Origin: a virus
Virus record (IMG/VR): IMGVR_UViG_3300020436_000068
Span: 1 to 27,544 of that record
DNA length: 27,544 nt
Strand: one strand, 5' to 3'
Shown here: positions 14,823 through 23,300 of the stretch, in pieces
Numbering within the stretch: position 1 is the stretch's first letter
Layout: each line of letters begins with the position of its first letter
Position numbers and translations under genes: made by a program
The notes under the pieces: model-generated
Databases searched by the model: none
What the model was told of the DNA's origin: nothing
The model's input: only the letters and a program-made list of their open reading frames with translations

Positions 14823-15430
14823 GCGACGTAATGGCACTTGACATCGAGACTGAGAATTATTCTCATGAGATTGGCGGGTGGAACAACACGCACATGTTTG
14901 AGCCAACCGTCGTAGCGACGTGGAATGGTTCTGAGGGTGTCGTGTACTGCAACAAGTCCGAGGCCAAGAAGTTCCTACCTGATGGCGTGGTATTGAAAGA
15001 ACTGCACCCTGAGACACTGGGTAAAGACTTGTCCGACCACATCGCAAAGGGAGGCCGTGTCGTTGGTCACAACCTGATGAACTTCGACCTTCCTGTTCTA
15101 CGAGATAGTCTCGATTGCTGGGCAGCAGGCGATGCTCTTTCCAAATCAAAGGAACACATTATCGATACGTCTGTTTTGTTGCGTAGCGCATCAAAGCAGC
15201 GTATACCACTATCGGATGCATGTCGTCACACTTTAGGTAGTGACAAACTTATGCGAAGCGAAGATGCGCCACTTGAATGGCGTAAGGGCAACTACGGTAA
15301 AGTAGCCGAGTATTGCTTGAAGGACGCACAACTGTCCTATGAGTTGTGGAATCACGGTCACCAAGAAGGCTTCGTCAAGGCAAGATGCCGAGAGTCAGGA
15401 GTCGTCACTGAATATGAGGTGACATGGTAA
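14819..15430 (+). CDS. DnaQ-like (DEDD) 3'-5' exonuclease
   Basis: 203 residues from ATG 14819 (ATGA overlap). All three exonuclease motifs are canonical: Exo I ALDIETE (D8, E10), Exo II VGHNLMNFD (N85, D90) and Exo III YCLKD (Y165, D169), making it a DEDDy RNase H-fold nuclease like the proofreading domain of family B polymerases, but free-standing. It could proofread in trans, trim primers or process recombination ends. It is notable beside a polymerase whose own Exo II motif is altered. The C-terminal 30 residues are charged and lack a known domain. Confidence 0.88.
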   Translation: MSDVMALDIETENYSHEIGGWNNTHMFEPTVVATWNGSEGVVYCNKSEAKKFLPDGVVLKELHPETLGKDLSDHIAKGGRVVGHNLMNFDLPVLRDSLDCWAAGDALSKSKEHIIDTSVLLRSASKQRIPLSDACRHTLGSDKLMRSEDAPLEWRKGNYGKVAEYCLKDAQLSYELWNHGHQEGFVKARCRESGVVTEYEVTW

Positions 15431-15441
15431 GAGGGACAAAC

Positions 15442-16935
15442 ATGACTGGAGAAAAGAAACAAACAGCACAAAGCAACAACATCCGAGCAGCCAAACTAAT
15501 CGCCGACACCGTTCGGTCGACCTTGGGTCCAGCGGGTATGGACAAAATGATGGTTGACGGAGGTGGAAACGTCATCGTAACAAACGATGGTGCGACTATC
15601 CTACAGCAACTGGACATCGGACATCCCGGTGCAAAGATGATTGTTGAAGCAGCAAACACGCAAGAAAGCATGTGCTATGACGGCACAACGACAACAACCG
15701 TATTGGCGGGTTCTTTGCTCGGTAACAGTGAACCACTGTTTGAGAAAGGACTACACTCAAACATCATCTGCAAAGGGTATCGTCAGGCAGCAAAGTGGGC
15801 AGTTGACCACATCGAAAGCACTACGGTTGAAGCAAAGGAATATCTGACCCACGTAGCAAAGACGGCTATCACTGGCAAGTCACTTGAGACGAGCATGGAG
15901 CACGTATCAGCACTATGTGTTGAGGCAGCGGAACAAGCAAAGGGTGACATTAAGCGCATTCGTGTCATTGGGCAACCGGGTGGTTCACTCGATGATTCGC
16001 ACTGCTTTGGTGGTGTCATGCTCAATCAGACATTCTTGACACCGAACATGCCAAACGAACCTGAGGGGCGAGTGCTTCTCATCAACACTGGATTGTCAGT
16101 CAAGAAAGAAGAGGGCGTGCAGGTCAATCTACAAAGCGTCAGCGACATCAAGTCCTACAAGCAGTATGCCGACAAGGACGTTTGGCAAGGCAAGGTCGAT
16201 GCAATCGTCGAGCAGTTGCCGAAAGGCGGTGTCGTGTTCTGTCGTGACAGCGTCAACGAACTCGTAGCAGCACTGCTCGCCAAGAACAACATCAGCGTAG
16301 CACACCGTGTTCCACCAAGCGACCTCGATGCTATGGCTACATTACTGGGCACAACAGTCAGCCATTCAGTTGAAGGTGTTCTAACAGCCTCAGATGCCTC
16401 AGTCGTACAAACGACTGTTGGTGACATGGACTACATAATCGTCAAGGGTGATGGCAACGTGACCACGCTCGTATTGCGTGGTGCTACGCGTCAGACACTC
16501 GATGAGACCGAACGTGGGTTCGATGATGCTCTCGGCGTAGTATGCCTTGCCTACAACAGTGGCAGGGTCGTCACTGGTGGTGGCTCATCCTACGTCGGTG
16601 CAGCGCTCAACCTCCGCAGCCGTGCTGCTGAGATTGGCGGTCGAGCACAGATGGCTATCGAAGCGTTTGCTGACGCCTTAGAGACCATCCCTGCTACCAT
16701 CGCTGAGAACGCAGGGTTCGTGCCTTTGGACACCATCCTTGCGCTACGCAACGAGCATCAACAAGGCAATCAAGACGCAGGTCCTGACATCGAGAACGGT
16801 GGCACTTGCTCTATGACTGAGGCAAACGTATGGGAGCCAGTTGGTTTGGTAAGGCAGGCAATCCTGTCAGCAAGCGAAGTCAGCATCAGCATTCTTCGCA
16901 TCGACGACATCATCGGCAAGAAATCTGATGAATAG
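15442..16935 (+). CDS. Group II chaperonin subunit (thermosome/CCT-like)
   Basis: 497 residues from ATG 15442, chosen for GAGGG at 15431-15435; ATG 15424 is an alternative. The protein folds other proteins in an ATP-driven double ring. Equatorial motifs seen: RSTLGPAGMDKMMVD (25-39), VTNDGATIL (46-54), DGTTTTTVLAG (80-90, with Tyr replacing the usual Gly before D80), DDAL (361-364, the ATP-hydrolysis Asp), TGGGSSYVGAALNLR (378-392) and SILRIDDII (483-491). The apical region around VVFCRDSVNELV (264-275) is present. It is 40-50 residues shorter than typical thermosome subunits and ends KKSDE, with no Gly/Met-rich tail. A viral copy probably came from an archaeal host. It could form a homo-oligomer or mix with host subunits, and its clients may be virion or replication proteins. 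Confidence 0.95.
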   Translation: MTGEKKQTAQSNNIRAAKLIADTVRSTLGPAGMDKMMVDGGGNVIVTNDGATILQQLDIGHPGAKMIVEAANTQESMCYDGTTTTTVLAGSLLGNSEPLFEKGLHSNIICKGYRQAAKWAVDHIESTTVEAKEYLTHVAKTAITGKSLETSMEHVSALCVEAAEQAKGDIKRIRVIGQPGGSLDDSHCFGGVMLNQTFLTPNMPNEPEGRVLLINTGLSVKKEEGVQVNLQSVSDIKSYKQYADKDVWQGKVDAIVEQLPKGGVVFCRDSVNELVAALLAKNNISVAHRVPPSDLDAMATLLGTTVSHSVEGVLTASDASVVQTTVGDMDYIIVKGDGNVTTLVLRGATRQTLDETERGFDDALGVVCLAYNSGRVVTGGGSSYVGAALNLRSRAAEIGGRAQMAIEAFADALETIPATIAENAGFVPLDTILALRNEHQQGNQDAGPDIENGGTCSMTEANVWEPVGLVRQAILSASEVSISILRIDDIIGKKSDE

Positions 16936-16943
16936 GTGATTGC

Positions 16944-17204
16944 GTGAAACAAAAATTACGTACAGGTCAGAAAGATAAAACGGGCAGGCACATTTACAAA
17001 AGCGACAACGGGGCATCGTATGTGAGAATACTATGGGACGGTGCAGGTCCAGCAGAATACGCCTGTTCTATGTCAGGTTGCGAGAAAAGAGCAAAAATAA
17101 AATTGTGGAGAATAGGGTCACTGAGAAACAATGAGGGTGGTCTTTATTTTCCGCTGTGCGAAGATTGCTTTACGACCAACTACCCGAACCTCAAGCGATA
17201 CTAA
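16944..17204 (+). CDS. Small zinc-binding protein, 86 aa
   Basis: GTG 16944 preceded by AGGTGA (16934-16939). The basic N-terminus (KQKLRTGQKDKTGR) is followed by a strand pair and two cysteine pairs, C41xxxxC46 and C72xxC75, in a treble-clef-like order. It is the last gene of the rightward block. Its TAA (17202-17204) overlaps the TAG of the gene coming from the other strand. No family is recognised; a nucleic-acid-binding role is plausible. Confidence 0.65.
   Translation: MKQKLRTGQKDKTGRHIYKSDNGASYVRILWDGAGPAEYACSMSGCEKRAKIKLWRIGSLRNNEGGLYFPLCEDCFTTNYPNLKRY
17093..17106 (-). terminator. Possible T-rich terminator for leftward transcription
   Basis: Read on the - strand, this stretch is a thymine-rich tract (AATTTTATTTTTG) about 100 bases past the last leftward stop codon. 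Archaeal termination often needs only such tracts. It lies inside a rightward gene, so it could equally reflect that gene's lysine codons. No stem-loop is seen. Confidence 0.25.
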
Positions 17205-17482
17205 TGCGTTCGTTGATTGATGATAGTGTCCTGTGCATGGCGCAGTAGCAGCAACGACATTTGTCCATGCCCTGACTTTTTCAGCCGTTTGCGTATGTTA
17301 GAAAGAGATGCTCGCTCGGCTATCGGACCCAAGCCACCGTGCTTACGGATGTAGCCACAGTTGGGACACTCGTGCAATACCACGGCTGAGCCTGTGGTGT
17401 ACTTGCCTGATATGGACAGCGGTAACGCCGTCGTCTTACAGACTTCACACGTCTGCATCAGTTGGTCAATCAGTTCACCCAT
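17201..17482 (-). CDS. Zinc-ribbon protein, 93 aa
   Basis: The last gene of the leftward block. ATG 17482 is preferred because it overlaps the fibre gene's stop as TGATG and has GGTGAG (17486-17491) just upstream; an in-frame ATG at 17515 would add 11 residues but has no ribosome binding site. The protein has C12xxC15 and C39xxC42 flanking beta-type sequence, a classic zinc ribbon, then a basic helix (RASLSNIRKRLKKSGHG). It may be a late regulator or a small virion or DNA-binding protein. Its stop overlaps the convergent rightward gene. Confidence 0.65.
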   Translation of the reverse strand: MGELIDQLMQTCEVCKTTALPLSISGKYTTGSAVVLHECPNCGYIRKHGGLGPIAERASLSNIRKRLKKSGHGQMSLLLLRHAQDTIINQRTH

Positions 17483-18630
17483 CAACTCACCGTATGCAAG
17501 TCGAGTTTCGCCCATGCTGAACCAGTGTAAACGAACTTACCATACAGGTTGATTGTTACGTTGACGTTGATTCCAGTGGCATCAAAATTCAAGTTGTTGC
17601 TTCCCGCAGCATGATACACTTCAATTGTATGACCGTGAGGGAATGTACCTGACGGGTTGAGTGTGATGTTACCTGAGGTCGTAATTATCCAAATGTTGGG
17701 TCCATCAAACGTAAACGTCTGATTTGATGCAGTTGAAATAACCTTGACCTCGTTCGGTGCGAGTCTCCACGTGTTACGAGCAGGCGAGCCTCCTTGGTCT
17801 CGCCGAGCGCTGTAGTACAAGACTGCGTGCCCGTCAGGGCTGTGGCTTTGCCACACCGCACCCAATGGCGAGGCGTTGAACGCTCCTGATTCAGACCCAC
17901 TTATTCGTGAGTCCATGGTGTCGAGAGAGCCGTTGACATGGTCAATGGCTTCTGAACTGGCGTAGCCACCCGTAGCACCCGACGTTAGTGGTGTCAGGTA
18001 CATCGGGCTGTTGCTAAGCAAACATCGCTTGTCGCTGACCGTAGGTGTGTTGAGCGAAGCAGTGACGTTTGCTGCCCCGCCTGTCATGGTATAACGCAAA
18101 ATAGCGAGCACTGTGACCTCTTGATTGTTCGTAGGTCCCGGTGCCGACAGAAAGGTATCAGATGTAAGAGGCGTCCCCGTTGTTGTTACAACTGGTGTGC
18201 CAAAGTGATGCTTGACGTTTGCAACACCAGTGTTGTTGTCGGCGACGACGTACACAGTGACAATCACATCTGAATTGTTTGAAGGCACAGACGGTAGCGA
18301 ACCAAGATGCCATGCAGTGTCACCTGCGGTATAGGTCTTCGACGAGTTCGGACCGTTGGCAAAGGTGTACAAAACGCCACCAAGCACTGCGTACCCACCG
18401 TACACGGTCACTGCTCCACTACCTGCTACGTCTACACGCCCAGCAGTGTTGGCACCTGTGTTCTGACGGTTACTGTCGTTGTAGGCACGGTCATCGAGTC
18501 GAACGATACCGTTGCCGTGCAACCCTTCGTACAGATTAGTAAGTGATGTGCTCGTTAGCCCTGCTCCGTCTTTCAACGACTCAGATGATACAGTTTGTCC
18601 AGTTGTGTGTCCTGATAGTGGGTTGACCAT
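17482..18630 (-). CDS. Probable tail fibre or baseplate appendage protein, 382 aa
   Basis: Starts at ATG 18630 with GAGGTGA at 18637-18643. The sequence is low in charge and rich in Ser, Thr, Gly, Asn and Val, typical of beta-rich fibre shafts. An early block (RVDVAGSGAVTVYGGYAVLG, 65-84) looks like the entry of a phage appendage protein. The last 70 residues (IWIITTSGNITLNPSG, then GKFVYTGSAWAKL) look like the repeating beta tip domain found at fibre ends, often in trimers that touch the host cell. It probably binds the host surface. Exact homology is not established. Confidence 0.6.
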   Translation of the reverse strand: MVNPLSGHTTGQTVSSESLKDGAGLTSTSLTNLYEGLHGNGIVRLDDRAYNDSNRQNTGANTAGRVDVAGSGAVTVYGGYAVLGGVLYTFANGPNSSKTYTAGDTAWHLGSLPSVPSNNSDVIVTVYVVADNNTGVANVKHHFGTPVVTTTGTPLTSDTFLSAPGPTNNQEVTVLAILRYTMTGGAANVTASLNTPTVSDKRCLLSNSPMYLTPLTSGATGGYASSEAIDHVNGSLDTMDSRISGSESGAFNASPLGAVWQSHSPDGHAVLYYSARRDQGGSPARNTWRLAPNEVKVISTASNQTFTFDGPNIWIITTSGNITLNPSGTFPHGHTIEVYHAAGSNNLNFDATGINVNVTINLYGKFVYTGSAWAKLDLHTVS

Positions 18631-18631
18631 G

Positions 18632-18964
18632 TTAGTTCACCTCGATGATTGTTGAGAATATCAGTTCCGTATCTGACGACTTCGTGATTGCGTCGTACGT
18701 GTATCGGAACAATGCTCGGTCAGCCGAGCGAATACATACCTCTCGGAGAGGTAAGGCGAATGAATCAGTGGTTGTGAGTTTAGCCTCAACCGATATGGTG
18801 TTGTCGTCGACAATACGGACAACAGGTGTGACTGTGACAGCAGGTCGACCTGCTCCGCCGTCTTCACTGGTGGCAATACCTCCGTCAAAGCCAAAGACCA
18901 CCTGTGTAATCTCCTCAGCCAACTTGTCCACTACAAATCGATGTCCTGATGTCAATAACGGCAT
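18632..18964 (-). CDS. Small probable tail protein, 110 aa
   Basis: ATG 18964 directly follows the previous gene's stop, with AAAGGGGA about 9 bases upstream; its stop lies one base before the fibre gene. The protein is beta-rich. It has VVFGFDGGIATSEDGGAGRPAV near residues 22-43, and alternating strands ending in IFSTIIEVN. This FGFDG...DGGAGRP pattern is reminiscent of small phage baseplate or fibre-connector proteins, but I cannot name the family. Its position between the hub-like and fibre-like genes supports a tail-tip role. Confidence 0.5.
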   Translation of the reverse strand: MPLLTSGHRFVVDKLAEEITQVVFGFDGGIATSEDGGAGRPAVTVTPVVRIVDDNTISVEAKLTTTDSFALPLREVCIRSADRALFRYTYDAITKSSDTELIFSTIIEVN

Positions 18965-20365
18965 TCAACCATTCCCCTTTACTATCCATTTCGACTGAGA
19001 TGTCCCTAACGTCAACAATGCGTTGTCTGCTTCGGCTACTGAGCCATCTCCTTTAATCAATCCCCTTGTAGGGTGCCCAATTATCATCCCTTCGGGTCGA
19101 ACTTGCCTTGCAGCGATGACCCAAGTGGTTTTGACGGTCATTGTAGCGCTAACAGCGTAATTTTTCTCTTTGACCTGCTGCTTTTCTTCTTGACCGTCAT
19201 CAAACATCGAAGAAATGTCGCCTTCTTGCGCTCGTTGTATCAAATCTTCCAAACTGCCCTCGATTGAGGACACTTTGATGTCAGAACGACGCTCAGTGAG
19301 ATTGTGACGCACTCGTAGGACAATATCTTGGGTCTTTTCACCAATATCTTGGAACGAAACGATGTCACCAGCACGCACAGCCATTGAATTGATGGTTCCC
19401 GTCAGCATTTTGGCACCTTTCGCACGTTTTGCAGTAGCCAAGAACTTACGACCGATGTTTTTCGTCGCATTGCGGTTGTTGGCTGTCGGTGCAAAGATAC
19501 CACCCTGCACTTCACGCAAACCATCCTTCTGAGAATCAATGTCATCGACTTGGATGATGTTGTCATCGTTGTTTGCACGTCGTTTGCCCCGTACAGTGAC
19601 CCGATTAGGGGCCGCATCCATGTTTTCTTCCGTAATACCGTCAGAAACCATGTCTTGGTGAATGTAAACCGACCGGTTGCCACGCAATTGGTGCATGTAA
19701 CTCACCATTCCGTGCGAGTCAGCCTTCGTCATGAAACCATCATGCCTTGCTAAGTACCGCAAAGCGGTCAAAGCATCGACGTTGTTGATGTTTTTTGCCA
19801 CAAACACGTTGCTTGGCGCTGAAATGCGAAAACCTGAAAGAGTTTTCCTACCCTCGGTGACGATTCGTTCGGCCAAGTCACTTGTTCGTAGGCCGACGGC
19901 TACTGGTTGTGCAATCTGCAAACGCTTACCGTCGAATCCCATGTCGATTAGGCTGCGACCCTTGAGATTGTTCAAGCGAATGCGTGTGCCCTTCGTGGCT
20001 GTTTCTATAGAATGTGGTGCGAGACGTTGTTTGCTGTCATCAGCATTGATGAACAGTGAAGGAACAGTCGACGAAGCGTCGAACTGGTCGTCTCCATGAA
20101 AGACACCGCCCCTAAATCTGTTCCCACCCGACGAGGTGTGCTCGATTCGGATGGTGTCGTCCTCCTCTGATAGTGTGTAAGTCTTGTCGGTCGACGATTC
20201 AAAGTCTGTACGCACAGGCGAGCCTGCTACACGCTTGGTAGCCGATGACACATACGTAGCGTGACGCACAGCGTTGTCGACAAACGACGGCTTGCGGACT
20301 CGCTTCATGACAGTTGACTGGGCTTCACTAAATCGCCCTGTCGTTCTGTTGTATGCGTCAGCCAT
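18965..20365 (-). CDS. Probable baseplate hub-like tail protein, 466 aa
   Basis: ATG 20365 is preferred, with GGAG at 20375-20378; the longer open frame to 20518 lies wholly inside the giant gene and reads as non-coding. A middle block with NVFVAKNINNVDALTALRYL and ARHDGFMTKAD (roughly 180-215) fits the part of gpD/gp27-type hub proteins that describes how a hub subunit reads a tail axis. A later block, MAVRAGDIVSFQDIGEKT...LRVRHNLTERRSD, has the order of the hub OB-type domain (ordinary form: a value is set, then a vector of strands). A Glu/Gln/Lys linker (about 395-405) follows, and then a final strand-rich domain (TWVIAARQVRPEGMIIG). These resemblances are by eye; a tail structural role is more certain than the hub assignment. 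Confidence 0.5.
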   Translation of the reverse strand: MADAYNRTTGRFSEAQSTVMKRVRKPSFVDNAVRHATYVSSATKRVAGSPVRTDFESSTDKTYTLSEEDDTIRIEHTSSGGNRFRGGVFHGDDQFDASSTVPSLFINADDSKQRLAPHSIETATKGTRIRLNNLKGRSLIDMGFDGKRLQIAQPVAVGLRTSDLAERIVTEGRKTLSGFRISAPSNVFVAKNINNVDALTALRYLARHDGFMTKADSHGMVSYMHQLRGNRSVYIHQDMVSDGITEENMDAAPNRVTVRGKRRANNDDNIIQVDDIDSQKDGLREVQGGIFAPTANNRNATKNIGRKFLATAKRAKGAKMLTGTINSMAVRAGDIVSFQDIGEKTQDIVLRVRHNLTERRSDIKVSSIEGSLEDLIQRAQEGDISSMFDDGQEEKQQVKEKNYAVSATMTVKTTWVIAARQVRPEGMIIGHPTRGLIKGDGSVAEADNALLTLGTSQSKWIVKGNG

Positions 20366-20369
20366 GTTA

Positions 20370-23300
20370 TCATTCTCCACTGTGGTCGCCTGTGTTAAAA
20401 GACGTATCGCCCGAACTACCCTTCGGATGCAGGGTTTGACTGTGACGTGGTTGGACTGAGAAGTCAGATTCGCCGTCCTCAGCCAACCGACGGGGTGCAT
20501 CGCTGCGGAAATGCTCAAGCGTGTTTTCGCTCATAACAATACGAGCGACTGGCTGTGTTACATCTGACTTGGTATATCCTGTCACGTCGACGCCGAGAAT
20601 ATTCGGACCGTCGCTTGATGATGTGGTCACACTGCTTGCAGGCTTGATGGCATACACTGGCTTGTACGGAGGTGATGAAGGCGTGCCTGTACGGGCTGAC
20701 GGTGCATCGCTGACATAGAAACCATACTTGCAACCACCTGTGGCTGCATAGAAGTTTGGACTGGCCTGTGGTGTACTACCTGTCACGACGGGGTTGTGTC
20801 GGAACATTTGGATGTGTGACTTGTCAAGTGTCATGACTGGACGCAGTAAGAACTCGATTGTGCTGTCCGTGTTGTTCGTACGGTCAACCTTCGGCGAATG
20901 GTTCGCATCCTGATACGGGTTCGTCGAATCAGCCGCAGCAGTTGCGCCCCAGCCGAAGTCAGACAGCACACCTTCTCGCACCGACCAATCCATCACGTAT
21001 GTACCACCGAGCGCCCAAAATGCGTGAGCGTTCGATACACGCAGCACACCCTTGAGAGGCTGTCCACTCCAAGAGAGTGATGTCATGTTGAGATGTCCAA
21101 GCGTTTGGCTACCGATGTCAAGCGCACCACGCAGTGTCGTACGTTGTCCGACCTCACGGTCAGTGTGCAGGCTGTGTGCTTCTGTGCTCATGATGACGTA
21201 CTCACGACTGATGCCATCATTCAGTTCGCCAAGAGTATCGACGTCAAGCCCTGCACGCACACCATCACCGCCAACAGGCTCAGCCAACAGCGAGTTAGCA
21301 GTTACTGACTCAACTCCTTCGCTGACCATAGCGGTCGGCTTGAGTAATCCATCTTCGTCAGCAAGACCAAGTCTGTTGCTGATACCACGTTCAACTTCAT
21401 CTGTTTGCAGTACGTCGTTTCGTGGACGAATCAGCCCCTTTCCTACAGTTGGCTCAGCGGTAGGTTGTGAGACAACCAAACCTGATGGCTCGACTGTTTC
21501 AGATACATCAGCCAACAGACTCTCGTTAAAGTGTGTAGGCCAACGAACACCACGTCCGTCACCACGGTCACCCACTCGCATAGCACTGGCAGGGTTAAAC
21601 CAGTCCGCAGTGCCCATGTTTGAAGATGCGTTGTTGTCATTGTTGGCGTTACCGCTATAGCGGTCAGTGCCATCACCACCGAACAAGTTGTTCGCAGCAG
21701 GCCGATGTGTGACGTTGGTGTCAGCGTAAGCATCCTCAGGGTCCCACGCAGGTCGAATACCAAACCCACGCACTGGGAATCGACGCACGTCTTCACCACG
21801 CGTGTTACCCCACCAATCAATCAAGTAGAAACGATGAGCCTGAGCAAGTTCAGCAATGCCCAAACCTGCGTGGTCATTCGGGTACATGCGTCGTACTGTC
21901 GATGCATTACGCACCGTTCGGACAGGGCAACCAAACGGCTGTGTCATTCGACGACCATCGCTGTATCGTACTTGTCGGCCAAGTTGGTCTTGGTTGAGCA
22001 TGGCGCTAATCTGTGTCAATCGCTCCAGTATACCAGTGTAGGTAGCAGGGAAGTCCGCATCGGATTGACTGCTGTCAGCACCAACATAATCCCAACCACT
22101 TGTCTTGTTGTCTTGTTGAATAAACGGCCCATGGTAGTAACCGAGCAACGCATTTGTCTGTGTGCCCTCAATCCAACCTCGCACGTATGGAGACCACCGT
22201 GGTCGATTGTACGGCTGTCTTACTGAGAAGCGATAACCAAAACATGTGTTGCGTGCGTAGTCTGAATCAGATGTCATTTGTGCATAGGTGCGTTCTTCGA
22301 TGCCGCTGTCGTCACGGAATCCAACACAGTCAATGCCGAACAACTTACCGCCCCATCCGATAACGGTCTCAAGGAATCCGTCGAGACGGCTTGACCCTGC
22401 ACCTCCACGAGAGCCACTCGGCCAGTAGCCTGCGAAATTGTATTTGTCTGAGCCGTCCGTGCCACCCTGATGGTCAAGTGTACCTGTTCCGTCGACCAAT
22501 GCGTCAATTTGTGCAGCAGTGTAGACTGTTCCGTCGTGGAAGTCGGTGGTAGCAGCATCATTATCCGCATCGTGTGGCGGTGCAATCCACTTCATACCAA
22601 GGGCAAACGGACCCTTTGATGCTGCGTAAAAGAAGTCATGATAGTGAATTGTCTCAAAGTGCTCAGGTATGTTGTTAAGTGATGCTTTGTTGACAGGAGA
22701 ATCGGCTACACCTGTGGCAGCATAGAAGGACCGACTGCTGTCGTCTGAGTAGTATGTGTATGGGCGTCCAAGATTCGGATGCCACATACACAGGAATGCA
22801 TCAGGTGTATGCAACGAGTTGGTATCTCGTGTACCTGCAAAGGTTTGAGCGAGCGTGCGTGTAGCAATGCTCGATTCAGAATTCTTGAAAACCTCACCTG
22901 CTTCTCTGTTATCGTATGGACCACTGAGTCGTAGGATTGTGCCTGCTGTCAGATTTGTAAAGAACAAGTTGGCTGTCGATACGCCTTCAAACGTTGTAGC
23001 AGCAGCCAATGTAGCGTGTGCCAATGTACCCGTGCGGTTCGTGTAGGTAGCCGTACGACGCTCGCCGTCAGCATCGATGTACTCCAGCACTTCGCCGTAG
23101 TATGGCTCGACTGGGAACAACTCATTGCTGTCAACTGTAATGGTCTGTGCACTGGCGTCAGACGAAATCACAACACAACTTGGGTTAAGACTGCGTGCAC
23201 GGTAGTGCTCTCCATAGATGTCAGGGTAAATGGTTGAGAAACCTGCAAGTGTAATCTGTGCACCGACCGCACCAAACGCAGGTCGATTGAGTTGATAGTA

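Noticed and set aside
20366-20518. N-terminal extension of the hub-like gene by 51 codons
   Set aside because: It overlaps the end of the giant gene entirely, and a Shine-Dalgarno supports the start at 20365.
21052-21660. A 202-codon open frame on the + strand within the giant leftward gene
   Set aside because: Ser/Pro/Arg-rich composition typical of an antisense frame; the - strand frame spans 7 kb without a stop and is far better supported.
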